Positions 10,033-20,574 of a DNA stretch of 64,000 bases are shown in pieces. The stretch is from Trichomonas vaginalis G3 (taxonomy: Eukaryota > Parabasalia > Trichomonadida > Trichomonadidae), in contig NC_067207.1 in the NCBI RefSeq assembly GCF_026262505.1, forward strand, positions 248,001 through 312,000, written 5' to 3'. The position numbers and the translations under genes are program-made. How positions within the stretch are numbered: the stretch's first letter is position 1; every line of letters begins with the position of its first letter. A model generated the notes under the pieces. That model did not search any database, was not told the DNA's origin, and worked only from the letters and a program-made list of their open reading frames with translations.

Positions 10033-12720
10033 TTATTCAATAACAATCTTTTCAGAAATACAAAACAATTCGTATGAAATCAAAAGGTTTGCAACAACCT
10101 TCTTTTCAAACAACACGAAATTAAGATCAACATAAACATCTGTGTTAGGCAACAACTTATCAACAACAACAATGCTTTTTCCGGACAAAATATATGATAC
10201 AGGACTTTCTTGTTCAATGACAATGATTTTCACATCATTGATCGGATCCTTTCCAGCGTTTTTGAGAGTTAATCTGTAATTTCCGAAACTAACTCTTGAA
10301 ACTAAGACTCTTAGTGGATGAACAAACTGTTGAAGTGGAACAGAGCAATATCCGAACTTAGTACTATACCAATATCTCATTGTATCGTTGAAAAAAAATG
10401 GAATTACGAAATCTGGCAAAACTGTCTTATGATTTGTGTCTTCCGATACAAGTCTGAACGTAGTAACATCTCCTATGGTATCGTTTTTAAGTTTGGATAT
10501 TTGCGTGAAAGGATCTGGATTCGAATAAGGGTGAGTAAAGCCAATTGATGAAGATCCAGGTGGAGGACGTATAGTAATATAACTATCTGTCCTCTTTATC
10601 TGCAAATCAGCCTTCTTTGTGACGTTACACATCAAATCATGGTGTAAATATCTCGCAGGGCCTTCATCTTTGTTCCAATACGAGATTAAAAGGTGGGTAT
10701 GGTAAAAACCAAAGTTTTTGGCATAAATGGATATGCGGAAAAACTTTTCTTCGTTGGAATTCATCTGACCAACCGGATACATTTGACAAACTTCTTCAAT
10801 TTCTGGTTCTATGAGCTTTACAGGAAGACCAGTTGTAAAGAATAATACGTGCGTCAAAGGTTTCTGTCCGTTTGTCAATTTAAAGGTAAATTGGCAGATT
10901 TCTCCCTCAACAAATGTCATCTTTTTATCAAGAACCTCAATTTTCATCTTCGGAGCGTCATCATATACTGTAAAGACGAGAGGTTTCTTGAAATCAACGT
11001 AGAAATCCACGTGCGTTGAGCCCCAACAGAATTCTACACCTTCAACTTTGAGAATTCCTCCTTTTGTTGGCGTAAAAGAGAGGTTTACATCAGCCATGGT
11101 CGTCCTGGATATGGTTGCGAGAGTCAAATCTGCTTCTGCGTCTCCGGACAATTTTAATCTCAATTTAGAAATTTGAATTTCTCCACAATCAGACATCAGA
11201 AGTGTTCTAATATCAACCTGTTCGCCGACCAAGCACTCCTTATGCTCAAGAAAAGAAGCATTAAAGAAGGTTCCGGATTTATAAGCTCCGAAAAGCCTTT
11301 CTGCTGTTTCTACCCACTCTCCTTCGTATTCTAATGGCTCTGCGCACATGAATCCTTCGGAATAAAAAGAGCATGGCTTTGCAGAAATAAATCCGCATTT
11401 ATATCTTCCTCCTTTGAGGACATTTTCGAAAACGCAAGGGTAAATAACGGTCTGGCAACTGGAAAGAATATTTTTGAGGTCTTCCGGGATGGAATTTTGA
11501 TCATTAATCTGCATCATTATACTTTGAACGAGGAAATCCCATTTCTCATTCTTCAAAGGTGTCAAAGCCGCTATTAGATCATTGGTCGCATAATTTGTGA
11601 GCTCTAATCCTGAAAAATCTACAGCGGTTTGTGCAAAAATTTGTGCACTATGACGTGGCTTCTGAAGAAGATGGGCAATCTGTTCTTTGGCGAAAGGAGC
11701 AACGAACTTACATATTTTTGAGCTCGAAACGCCAACAAGAGGGTTCAAAGAAACGATTGGATTCGCTCCAATTGTTGCTCTTACGTAAAAATCAACGAGA
11801 GAGCATTTGGCGATATGTAGATATGATCTGGATTGTTGCATTGATGTCGATAGTGACTGTAATGTCTGTCCACCGGGTGTTCCGCGAAGAATATCGCAAA
11901 TTGAAAGCATAAACTGGGATTCTGCAGCTAAAAGGTCTGATTTAGTATTACTTATGAGTAGTGAATAAGCATTCGAAGCTTCTTTATACTGCTTTTGTTG
12001 TAGTTTTATGTCTGCGTAGTATTTTAATTCGATTAATTTTGTTTGAATGCCTGTGTATTGATCTAACAGGCTTAAAAATGTTTGTTTGAGATCACTCCAT
12101 GATTTGGCGTAATTTGCTTGAGTGGTCGCTACGATGTTTTCGTATTTTTTGTTTAAAACGATTTGTACCCATTTTGTCATCGATGCAATTGGATCATTAG
12201 CTGGTAATTTAATGATATTTGCCTTTGTATCTTGAATAAAACCTCTCGCCCATTTAGGAAATGAAGCAATTGGAATAGCCGGAAGTTCTTGACCGGACAT
12301 GACAGCAAGAGTACCAACGGGTATATCACAGAAGTTATGGTATGAAAGAAAATCGTATTTAATTAACTTTTTGCGTAATGATGATATAGTTGAAAATTCA
12401 TATCTTTTTTGAGTGGGATCTGGGAAAGTTGCTGTAGTTCTTTTTAATTTTTTCATTGATTCAAATAATATATCTTCTTTGTAGAGTTCATCTGGAAATA
12501 TAATTCGAAATTTGATACCATTATTTTCAATTGCAGCTTCAAAAGCACAGCGTATTAGGCTTTTATAATCAGGAAAAGCTTTTTTGGCTTCCTCGGAAGC
12601 AAATATATATACGCAAGGGCTAAATCGATGCTGCAGAAACTCAACAAAAGAATTCATTAAAATTTTATTTCCAATTACGTCATTATTCATTCTTGGTTTC
12701 TGCAAAATAGCATTGCACAT
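10033..12720 (-). CDS. TRAPP complex subunit, TRAPPC8/Trs85-like
   Basis: An intact 895-residue frame. The N-terminus (HRFSPCVYIFASEEAKKAF, then SLIRCAFEAA) resembles the 'FSP..I.V..S..' opening of Trs85/TRAPPC8. The middle (about 140-400) is helical and TPR-like (YADIKLQQKQYKEASNAYSLL). The last 350 residues are beta-rich with repeated Ig-like segments (FKLTNGQKPLTHVLFFTTG), as in TRAPPC8. That protein belongs to the TRAPPIII complex, which activates Rab1/Ypt1 in ER-Golgi and autophagy traffic. The length is somewhat short of the animal protein but near yeast Trs85. A TCACA Inr-like motif lies just upstream of the ATG. Other large TRAPP-associated beta-sandwich proteins remain possible. Confidence 0.6.
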   Translation of the reverse strand: MCNAILQKPRMNNDVIGNKILMNSFVEFLQHRFSPCVYIFASEEAKKAFPDYKSLIRCAFEAAIENNGIKFRIIFPDELYKEDILFESMKKLKRTTATFPDPTQKRYEFSTISSLRKKLIKYDFLSYHNFCDIPVGTLAVMSGQELPAIPIASFPKWARGFIQDTKANIIKLPANDPIASMTKWVQIVLNKKYENIVATTQANYAKSWSDLKQTFLSLLDQYTGIQTKLIELKYYADIKLQQKQYKEASNAYSLLISNTKSDLLAAESQFMLSICDILRGTPGGQTLQSLSTSMQQSRSYLHIAKCSLVDFYVRATIGANPIVSLNPLVGVSSSKICKFVAPFAKEQIAHLLQKPRHSAQIFAQTAVDFSGLELTNYATNDLIAALTPLKNEKWDFLVQSIMMQINDQNSIPEDLKNILSSCQTVIYPCVFENVLKGGRYKCGFISAKPCSFYSEGFMCAEPLEYEGEWVETAERLFGAYKSGTFFNASFLEHKECLVGEQVDIRTLLMSDCGEIQISKLRLKLSGDAEADLTLATISRTTMADVNLSFTPTKGGILKVEGVEFCWGSTHVDFYVDFKKPLVFTVYDDAPKMKIEVLDKKMTFVEGEICQFTFKLTNGQKPLTHVLFFTTGLPVKLIEPEIEEVCQMYPVGQMNSNEEKFFRISIYAKNFGFYHTHLLISYWNKDEGPARYLHHDLMCNVTKKADLQIKRTDSYITIRPPPGSSSIGFTHPYSNPDPFTQISKLKNDTIGDVTTFRLVSEDTNHKTVLPDFVIPFFFNDTMRYWYSTKFGYCSVPLQQFVHPLRVLVSRVSFGNYRLTLKNAGKDPINDVKIIVIEQESPVSYILSGKSIVVVDKLLPNTDVYVDLNFVLFEKKVVANLLISYELFCISEKIVIE

Positions 12721-12721
12721 T

Positions 12722-12726
12722 TGTGA
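12722..12726 (-). promoter_or_regulatory. Inr-like motif TCACA
   Basis: On the minus strand TCACAA directly precedes the ATG at 12720. It fits the Trichomonas TCA(+1)Py(T/A) initiator and supports this start codon. Confidence 0.5.
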
Positions 12727-13451
12727 AGTTCATTTTTTACATAGAAACATTATCAATTAAATAGAAATTAAATCAGAATTCCAATCTCCATCGAATATTT
12801 ATATTACATCTCATTAATATTCATACAAGTTACTAATACTGAGATGAACATAGAAGAATACGAGCTCAATCCATTATCCTTATTCGATAATTCTTTCAGT
12901 AAACATAGAATGTGTTCGCAAATTCATATGCAGATTCAATCATACACTTATCACCTAATACATTATTTCCTGAATTCCCTTCATATCTGTTTTCTTTTAG
13001 TCTGGAAACAACATTTTAGAATAATTTTTTGCTAGATCAAGAGTATGCTTAATTGTTACCTCATTTCTTTATTGGAATGATATGCTTGCTAAAAACTATG
13101 ATATATTGGCATTGATTTATAAACTCTTGCAGAGTTTCATAGTTGAAACCTAAACTGTACTCGGATTTTTCCAGATTTTTTCGCATAGTGAAATAAAATA
13201 CTCAAGTAACTCTTATTTTTAAACCATCTTAATAAAGCGGAACCATGAATATACCAAATAGAACTATAAATATCATATATTCTCTGGGTAAATTTACATA
13301 GCTTAGAACTACTTATTGTCTGATTTCTATTGATTTTGTTTTAAAGATTGAGGTTTCATAAATATGAAAAACTTATATTTGGTCCATAGCAATTCTATTC
13401 GTAAATAATTTATGTCTCACACTCAAAATTCGAAAAATAAAAAGTGTCAAA
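12727..13451. other. Intergenic between divergent genes, no gene seen
   Basis: About 725 AT-rich bases between the starts of the TRAPPC8-like and EF-hand genes. A 63-codon frame at 12844-13035 has hydrophobic low-complexity content and no recognisable feature, so I treat it as chance. Confidence 0.55.
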
Positions 13452-13889
13452 ATGTCAAGACTGCCGGCTTCAAAGATCCAGAAGTTCAAACAGAGGTTCG
13501 AAAAACTAGATATAGATGGCACAGGTGCTCTTTCACGAGATGTCGTTGCACAAATTTTAGAAGAAGAAGGTAACGATTTGGAAAGATTAATGGTAATAAT
13601 TCTTTTCGAGACATATGATTCTAACAAAGATCATCTTATACAACTTGATGAATATTTGCAATTTTGCTCAGAAATGTATAGACTTACGGAAAGAGAAATC
13701 TTAAGAAGGATTTTCGATTTTTGCGATAAAGATCATAATCAGAGACTTGACTTGAGCGAGGTTATTATGCTCGGAAAGCAAATGGGCAGAAATGTAACAG
13801 AGTCTGATGCTTTTGCTACAATTAGAGCTCTCGACGCTAATCATGATAATACAATTGATTTCGAAGAGTTTTGTGCAATAATCAATTAA
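13452..13889 (+). CDS. EF-hand calcium-binding protein (calmodulin/calcineurin-B-like)
   Basis: A 145-residue protein with four EF-hand positions. Loops 2 (residues 56-67, DSNKDHLIQLDE), 3 (92-103, DKDHNQRLDLSE) and 4 (128-139, DANHDNTIDFEE) keep the acidic residues at positions 1, 3, 5 and 12. Loop 1 (20-31, DIDGTGALSRDV) lacks the position-12 glutamate and probably does not bind Ca2+. Three working loops after a degenerate first one, with no long central linker, resemble the calcineurin B / CBL-type group as much as calmodulin. It is a cytosolic calcium sensor; the target is unknown. ATG 13452 is preceded by a short AT leader. Confidence 0.9.
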   Translation: MSRLPASKIQKFKQRFEKLDIDGTGALSRDVVAQILEEEGNDLERLMVIILFETYDSNKDHLIQLDEYLQFCSEMYRLTEREILRRIFDFCDKDHNQRLDLSEVIMLGKQMGRNVTESDAFATIRALDANHDNTIDFEEFCAIIN

Positions 13890-14212
13890 TTTTATTACCT
13901 ATTTTTACGTTTAATAAATAATAATAAATACTTTTTTTGTTTGCTTCTAAAAAAAAGTTGTTGATTTATATGAAATACAGTACTTTTTAATCTTCCAACA
14001 TTCCATTTGAAATATCCCCAGTTATTAAAAGAAATTTTCATTTTTTCAGTAAAACACTTTCATAGATCCTTGAAGTTAATAGGATATATAAAGACATTAG
14101 CAATATAAGGCAGATCTTTTCCCCAATTTAATTTAATTAACAAATTAAAAAAAAAAATATTAGTAATTGAAGATAAAAATTGAGTATTTTAGTAATGAAA
14201 TATTCGATTAAC
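13890..14212. other. Intergenic between convergent genes, no gene seen
   Basis: About 320 AT-rich bases with A/T homopolymer runs between the 3' ends of the EF-hand and ankyrin genes. No feature found. Confidence 0.6.
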
Positions 14213-15160
14213 TTAATCATCTTTAAAATGCATTAAGAAATCTGAGATTTCAGTTGTCTTTGCTTTATCATAAGCTCCATCTCTATCGGCATGCCTTTTA
14301 CAAAGGAATTCAACAATCTTGAAGTTACCAGAAGCAGATGCTTCCATCAAAGCAGTGTTATCCAAGTAATTTTTAGCATTGATATTGCAACCTTCATTCT
14401 CAAGCATCACAACACATTCAAAAAAGCATTTTTGGCTTGCAATAATAATAGGAGTATTTCTACCTTTATCAACAGCATCGATATCAGCCCCTTTATCAAT
14501 AAGTATTCTCATTATATTTGCATTTCCTATGCTCGCACAATGATGCAAAACAGTAAAACCATCTTTATCTTTTTCATTTAATGGAACATCTTTGGAAAGC
14601 AAGAAATTTACAATATCATCTTTCTTGTTTCTAACAGCAATCATTAACGCATTCATTCCATCTCTATTAGTATCATTTATATCAGAACCTAGTTCAAGAA
14701 AATATTGCAAAAGTGATAAATTTCTTGAAGCCGCCAAAAGAAATGGCGTGTTTCCACGTGAATCTCGTGTTTCTATAGAAGCATGTCTATTAACAAGAAA
14801 CTTTATTGCATCTATTTTCTCACTAAGAGTTGCAAGGATTAATGCTGTATATCCCTGTGCATTTTTATCATCAATTGTTGCTCCGTTTTCTGCTAAATAT
14901 TTTAGCATAAATAAATTTCCTTGACGAGCAGCAAACATAAGTGGCGTGTTCTTTTCTTTATCTTTAGAATTGACGTTCTGGCCCTTCTGAAGAAGTATCT
15001 TCACTAATTCAATATCACCACTATCTGCAGCTTGCCAAATTGTTTCTTCTTTCTTCTTTTTATCTGCCATTGGTGCTCTTCTAATAGGTGCTCTATTGAC
15101 AGGCGGTTTACTAACAGGTGCCCTGCCTGCTGGTGTTAGTGATGGAACAGTTCTCTTCAT
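14213..15160 (-). CDS. Ankyrin-repeat protein
   Basis: An intact protein of about 315 residues. I place the start at ATG 15160 (MKRTVPSLTPAG), not further upstream, because the upstream extension is not protein-like. The first 35 residues are proline- and arginine-rich with the repeated RAP motif (GRAPVSKPPVNRAPIRRAP). About eight ankyrin repeats follow to the C-terminus, with GNTPLMFAARQGNLFMLKYL and similar cores. It is cytosolic or nuclear and probably a protein-interaction adaptor. The 24-kb Maverick element lies about 125 bases upstream of its start, so its promoter may be limited to that spacer or altered by the insertion. Confidence 0.9.
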   Translation of the reverse strand: MKRTVPSLTPAGRAPVSKPPVNRAPIRRAPMADKKKKEETIWQAADSGDIELVKILLQKGQNVNSKDKEKNTPLMFAARQGNLFMLKYLAENGATIDDKNAQGYTALILATLSEKIDAIKFLVNRHASIETRDSRGNTPFLLAASRNLSLLQYFLELGSDINDTNRDGMNALMIAVRNKKDDIVNFLLSKDVPLNEKDKDGFTVLHHCASIGNANIMRILIDKGADIDAVDKGRNTPIIIASQKCFFECVVMLENEGCNINAKNYLDNTALMEASASGNFKIVEFLCKRHADRDGAYDKAKTTEISDFLMHFKDD

Positions 15161-15282
15161 AATTTTATTCAAAAAAATTGATTTATGAAATTTTAAAAAG
15201 TGACAAATTGTTCGATTACACAATCAATTTGATTTCATAAATGAAAATCACGCAAACATATTTGTTAACATATTGCACATCC

Positions 15283-15287
15283 ATTTT
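15283..15287. repeat. Left target-site duplication candidate (ATTTT)
   Basis: ATTTT directly precedes the A18 start of the left TIR, and the same five bases follow the right TIR at 39489-39493. Polintons usually make 6-bp duplications; here the sixth base differs (A or C on the left, T on the right, depending on the register). Confidence 0.6.
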
Positions 15288-15361
15288 AAAAAAAAAAAAA
15301 AAAAAGGTAGTGGGGCCTCCAGGCACTTCGTGCCCTCTAGCCCTGAAGATGTTTAGTATAA
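15288..15361 (+). repeat. Left terminal inverted repeat, 74 bp
   Basis: An 18-base A run is followed by GGTAGTGGGGCCTCCA, a 13-base hairpin (GGCAC-TTC-GTGCC, 15322-15334) and CTCTAGCCCTGAAGATG and a short AT tail. It is the inverse of 39415-39488, with four mismatches, all inside the hairpin. It is far shorter than the several-hundred-bp TIRs of many Polintons. Confidence 0.92.
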
Positions 15362-15563
15362 CTTTGTCCGGACAAGTAAGGGTCTATCGTCGCTACAGGA
15401 AAAGTTACAGGCGTTCCAAGGAAGTATACTTTGAGAAGCCTTTTCCCCATTATAGAATGAGATAGGACGGTTATTTTACAAAACTGACAACACTTTGACC
15501 GAGTAGTTTTTTGTGCTGAACAAAAAGTGTCATATAAACATCTATCAAAAACCGTTTTTTACT

Positions 15564-15568
15564 TCACT
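15564..15568 (+). promoter_or_regulatory. Inr-like motif TCACT before an element gene
   Basis: TCACTTA lies just before ATG 15573 and fits the host initiator TCA(+1)Py(T/A), with the +1 A at 15566, seven bases before the start. It suggests this element gene is, or was, read by host RNA polymerase II. Confidence 0.5.
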
Positions 15569-15572
15569 TAAA

Positions 15573-17822
15573 ATGCCACGTAAGCTACGTAAGAATATAC
15601 GTAAGAGGAAGAGAGCATTGAAACATCCAATAGTAAAACTGACACCACAACAACAGTTGCAACAACAAATTATGAATGACCCCACTATGTTGCAACAAAT
15701 GTCAAGCAACCCTATGCTTTTAAACCGAGTTATTGGTGCACAGAGTGGAGGTTTAAGAGCGGCACTTTTAGCGAAAATGGCAGGCTATGGTGGAGCTGCA
15801 GACGGAACAGCTTATAACCCTCAAAGTCAAATGAATTTGAGTTCACTCAAAAATCAAATAACAGATGTCAAAAAGTCAAACATAGACATACAGAAACAAA
15901 TAAGTGAAAACGAAAAGAAACTAGAATATGACAGACACACAAAGAAACTCAATGAGTTAAACGTAGAGAAAAAGAAGAAAGAAGAACAACTGAAAGAACT
16001 AAGTACAGAGGAATATGCGAAAAAAGTGTCAGAAAAAGCAGCAGAAGTAGCAAAAATGGAACAAGATGTTATAAATTTGAAAAACCATACTACTCAATAT
16101 AAAGTACTGAAAGATGAAGAGATAAAACAAAAAGCCATGAAGACATATATGGATAGCGATGAGTATAAAAAAGAAGTTGAAGCAAATGTAAAGGCAGAAA
16201 AACTTTTACAGTTGCAAAACCAAACCGTACAGTATGAAAACTTAGCACAAGAAAGTAAAAATAACGACGCAGCCATGCAAAAGGCAATGAAAAGCGCAGA
16301 ATATATAAAAGCTAATAATGACTGGTTAGATGCCCAAGCCAACGCCAAAGCAGCCCAACTTATAGGGTCAATAAGGACAAAAATACAAGCGGATGAAGAC
16401 AGTTCAAATGAAGCTTTAATGAATGCTGACTTTAAGAATGCCTTCGAAGCTCTTCATAGTAAGGTGAAACTAGTGAACGACTTCTCATCTGGAAAGAAAC
16501 TGAAGTCTGAAGGTTTCGACAAAGAGTTAAGAGAAGTAGCACAAAATATGACGAAAATAACAGATGCAGCAACGAGACAGGCAGTTCAAAGTGCCTATGA
16601 CGCCGTTAGAGCAACTGTTGTGGAAAGTCAAGAAAAAGAGTTACAACAGACCAAAACAGACCTAGTAAATGCTTTCTTAAAAACGAAAAGTCAGGTAGGA
16701 CATTATGCTGCAGATGGAACATATGTGCCAGCTGGTGGAACTTATATACCAGCTGGTGGAACTTATATACTAGCTAGTGGAACTTATATACCACCAAACC
16801 CTCCAAGAGAAGCACCTGCACCAGGACTACCTAAAACATTTACATCGTCACATGGACACAGACACAGGCATGCACCAAAACCAACAGTTCAAAATCCAGC
16901 ACAGCAACCAACAGTTCAAAATCCAGCACCACAACCAACAGTTCAAAACCCTGCACAGCAACCAACAGTTCAAAACACTGCACAGCAACAACCACAAACA
17001 GAGCAAGGACATAAAAGAAGTAGAGAACAAGGAAACCAAGAATTCTTAAAAATGCTTAAGGAAAATTATGGTTACCCAGATACTCTTGACTTTAGTGACA
17101 GATATAAAGAAGCTATTAGAAAGTTCAAGGAAGGAAATCCTGACCCGAACCTATTTAGCTTTATGGTTCAGCACCAAATGGGATATAATTTCAAACCTGG
17201 AAAATACAAGCTCGCTAAGGGATATGATTTAATAGCATATCATCCAAATGACATGACTGAATTTACTCCGAGATATTTGGTGTCAGAGATAAATGATAAT
17301 TCAACTATCTTCATGAAACGCGTAAAAAATAGAGACGGAACGAAAGAAGAAAGGGTTATGAATGCGGATGACTTAAATAGGGAACTTTTTAAAAACGGTC
17401 TCGGAATATATGAAATGCCAGCAGATGAGGTACAAGAAACTCCACAGGAAGAAGTTCAGATACAACCAGACATGGAAGAAATAGTTCAGCAACAACAGCT
17501 AGAAGAGCCTGAAGGAAACAAACAAGTCCCTCCTTTGGAAACTAACTTCACAGAACTAGATGAAGATTTGGAACAGCCGAAAAATCTTGACCCTCAACAA
17601 GAGTATGAGGTGAATATGGAATCTTTCCAAGAGTCTAAGAAAAATTCGGCTGACATAGTAGAAGAATATCGAAAAATGTTCACCGACATACAAAAGACTC
17701 CAACATCAGATGAAAATATTCAGCATAGAATGGAAGAACTGAAAGAAAGTGTACGCAAATACAACAATCCTTTTACTTACGACCATATAACGTTCAATCT
17801 TTGGCTGAACTCGGTGAAATAA
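15573..17822 (+). CDS. Large coiled-coil, Q/P-rich protein of the Maverick element
   Basis: An open frame of 749 residues from ATG 15573 (MPRKLRKNIRKRKRALK), chosen for its Inr-like motif and very basic N-terminus. Residues about 100-300 are a long charged coiled coil. A short repeat of GGTYIPA follows, then a QNPAQQPTV repeat, then a more globular C-terminal third (FKPGKYKLAKGYDLIAYHP). I do not recognise the family. A basic tip, coiled coil and low-complexity repeats suggest a structural or virion-core protein; that is inference. It is the first gene after the left TIR. Confidence 0.75.
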   Translation: MPRKLRKNIRKRKRALKHPIVKLTPQQQLQQQIMNDPTMLQQMSSNPMLLNRVIGAQSGGLRAALLAKMAGYGGAADGTAYNPQSQMNLSSLKNQITDVKKSNIDIQKQISENEKKLEYDRHTKKLNELNVEKKKKEEQLKELSTEEYAKKVSEKAAEVAKMEQDVINLKNHTTQYKVLKDEEIKQKAMKTYMDSDEYKKEVEANVKAEKLLQLQNQTVQYENLAQESKNNDAAMQKAMKSAEYIKANNDWLDAQANAKAAQLIGSIRTKIQADEDSSNEALMNADFKNAFEALHSKVKLVNDFSSGKKLKSEGFDKELREVAQNMTKITDAATRQAVQSAYDAVRATVVESQEKELQQTKTDLVNAFLKTKSQVGHYAADGTYVPAGGTYIPAGGTYILASGTYIPPNPPREAPAPGLPKTFTSSHGHRHRHAPKPTVQNPAQQPTVQNPAPQPTVQNPAQQPTVQNTAQQQPQTEQGHKRSREQGNQEFLKMLKENYGYPDTLDFSDRYKEAIRKFKEGNPDPNLFSFMVQHQMGYNFKPGKYKLAKGYDLIAYHPNDMTEFTPRYLVSEINDNSTIFMKRVKNRDGTKEERVMNADDLNRELFKNGLGIYEMPADEVQETPQEEVQIQPDMEEIVQQQQLEEPEGNKQVPPLETNFTELDEDLEQPKNLDPQQEYEVNMESFQESKKNSADIVEEYRKMFTDIQKTPTSDENIQHRMEELKESVRKYNNPFTYDHITFNLWLNSVK

Positions 17823-17856
17823 AATAAAAGGTTAAATTTCAACAAAACATATAGAA

Positions 17857-18803
17857 ATGAAAACATTGTTTAAAGTTCATTCAGAACCTAACCAATATGG
17901 AAACAAACCTACTTTTGTTTCTGCAGACTATGGAACTACAATGAGATGGGGTCATAAAGCTAATCCGGATAGGTGGTTCATAAACTTACAACCACAATTC
18001 CAAGAAGTTGTAGACGCAATGGAAGTGAATGGTGAACCAGATATAGCTGGTATTTTCAGCGCGGCTTTAATGCCATTGAAAGATATGAAAGATGCAGATA
18101 TTTTGGACCAGTATGAAATGAACATGGCTGATGGAAATATAACACCTGACGTTCTAGAACATTTATCTCAAAGAACTACACAGAACCATAGAGATGGTAT
18201 ATTTGGTGAAGAGTTTAGAAAGAAAGTTAGGGAGGGAGAAGGAAGAGAACCTATTGTACATGACCTTGCAAACGAAAGTTTACAAAATGTCATAAAAACT
18301 TACTTTGCAGACAATGAACCGAGAAGGGATGATATTTAAGAAAACTCAAATGGACAGTACCAAATGAAATGTTAGTATTGAAAAACATGTTCCTTGACAA
18401 AATAAAACCAACTACAGAAATAAATGACGCAAGACTGAAACATTGGGTAAAAGCTTTCCCATTCACAAAAGATATTATTGGTAACATGGAAAGAAAACCA
18501 GAATGGCTACAAAAACATATATTTGGAAACGAGCATATTCCATATGGACAAGCTCTGTTTGAAGAGCTTGAACCGGAAACTCAGGAAAGAGTCATGCAAA
18601 CAATACGCGAAGACTCAAATACAAACTATGACAAAATCTTTCTAGGATATAGGTTACCTGAGATGGGCGACCAGAGCCCAAAGGCAAAAAGGACATGGGA
18701 AATTTACAACATACTAGGTAAACATGAGGCAAAGATGCAACAACTTGAAGCAGAGGGCAAGTTACCAAAAGCGACACCAAAGAAGAAGAGTAGAACAAAG
18801 TGA
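17857..18803 (+). pseudogene. Unknown element protein, in pieces
   Basis: Coding-like sequence continues from the large coiled-coil gene toward the capsid region, in more than one frame. Pieces include MKTLFKVHSEPNQYGNKPTF at the start and a basic, lysine-rich end (PKKKSRTK). No known domain was recognised. It is broken, with about two breaks. Its place just before the capsid region fits a minor structural protein, but nothing in it proves that. Confidence 0.5.
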
Positions 18804-18892
18804 AAGTAGTGAAGAAGTAACTTCATCTAGTGAAAGTAGTGGCAATGAAGGAAAAAGAAGAGTTAAAAACTCAGTCAGGAAGAAAGTAAAGC

Positions 18893-20574
18893 TTGGTCCG
18901 AGTGGGTTCTATTATGACAATAAATCCAACTATTCTATATTTTTACCCATATGAAATGTACGCCGCTCAGAATATAACGCCAACAGTTTTGGATGCCATG
19001 AACGGAAAATGTTTCCGAATGGTATACGAATGCGACAATGCCATTAGAAGGTCAGAAATAGTTCCTGGAACTTACGAATATACAACTGCTGTTTCTTATG
19101 GAAACGTAGGTGAGTTTTGGAGAAGGTTCTTCAACAACAGTAGATATTGCTTGCGACAGGTTTCATATTATTTCTATTGACAACTCATTCTTATACGTGG
19201 AACAAGACATTGAAATAAAACCTTCTGCCAAGTTGTCTGACAAGAAAGGTTTGCAATGGAATTTTCTATGTCGGATACCAATATGCTCCAGAAGTTTTCA
19301 TGGGATATAAGATATATTCTAACTCTGACTTAGTTCAAACAGTAACATGGGCAAACTATGAATGGTTCGCTTTGAGAAACTCAGTACAACCACAAGCTAG
19401 AGAACAAACAGACCAGTATGCAAATATTGAGAAAATAAGAAGACTTGACCCTAACGTTCCAGGAGTTTATGTTAACCTTTCTGGTTCAGATGGAACTGCT
19501 GCCACTAAAGTAAAACTGAAACTTAGAGTTCCTTTGTCATCTTTCCTCATCTTCAGGTTTTTAAGATACTTGCCAAACTGGGCAGGAAAAATTTCTATTG
19601 AACTTACTCCAAGCAAAAATAACTTAGTCATTGCACCAACACAAGACCCATTCAGCATTACTATAGCTGGAACTGGTGGAGCCAAGTTCTGTGACTTTTG
19701 CAAAGACAAAGTTGAACTTAGACTTTGGTTTCTCAAACTTCAACAATGAAGTAAACTATTATTTCAATGCTGCTGGAACTGCTTGGACCCAGTTAAGTTC
19801 ACATGCGAAAAATTTGAATGTAAGAGAATAGAAAGCAGACTTGCAGTCTATATGTTGGACCCAGATATTTCAAATGCTTTAGCTGCCAAATATATTGCAG
19901 TTCCACTTATGTTCCCTATACACCAAATATCTGTCAAAGACTTTGCAGGTGAAGTTGGAAACCAAAGTGCTGACCCAGGTGCAAGAACAGATATTGCTTT
20001 AACAACTGCAATGAAACATGCAGATACTATGTTTGTACTGTTCAGACGAACTATAAATGACTATTCTTGTTTCTACAACCCCGTATTAAATATCATATAA
20101 ACATAGATGGCAAATATTATCCAAGAGAAGAATATTCTACAGTTGAGGATATGAGGTCATACAACTTGACATTAGATGCTATGCAACTTTAACAACAACT
20201 TCACAACAACCATAAACCCTGAAATGCAAAGTTCTATTATGCCATATGTGAAAGTATGGACTCATACAGGAGCTCAAAAAACTCAATATACAAATGGAGA
20301 CCGTTCAAACTTTTGGCTTGGCATTCCATTTGCTGACTCAGAAGACTTTATGGGTGGTATTTCAACTGTTGGTACTGTACAAATACAATATACTGGTGAC
20401 AGAGACGGTCCAGATGAACTGAGAGCAAAGAAGTTTACAAAAACCAATAGCACTTTTCACGGAAGATGCTCTTTTGAAGATTCGTTCGATGAAACCTGCT
20501 GGGGCTCCTCAGATTGGCATAACGACAGCTTCCATCGAGCAGATTTTGGCAGCAGGTCAGTAAGTTGTTCTTGA
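18893..20574 (+). pseudogene. Major capsid protein region (Polinton double-jelly-roll type), broken
   Basis: About 1.7 kb of beta-rich coding sequence. It has the same layout as the better kept capsid region of the second element, including a middle block with VPLSSFLIFRFLRYLPNW (compare IPVNDLLAFQAFDDYPKSF there) and a C-terminal block rich in W/Y strands. Double-jelly-roll major capsid proteins are typical of Polintons. Assignment rests on layout and these local matches, not on a search. The region is a fossil with about four breaks. Confidence 0.55.

Noticed and set aside
12844-13035. 63-codon frame between two genes
   Set aside because: Hydrophobic low-complexity content, no upstream signal and no family resemblance; likely chance in AT-rich DNA.
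16090-17039. Several minus-strand frames inside the coiled-coil and Q-rich gene
   Set aside because: They are shadows of the repeat-rich plus-strand gene; their Cys/Leu/Trp content mirrors CAA/CAG repeats.
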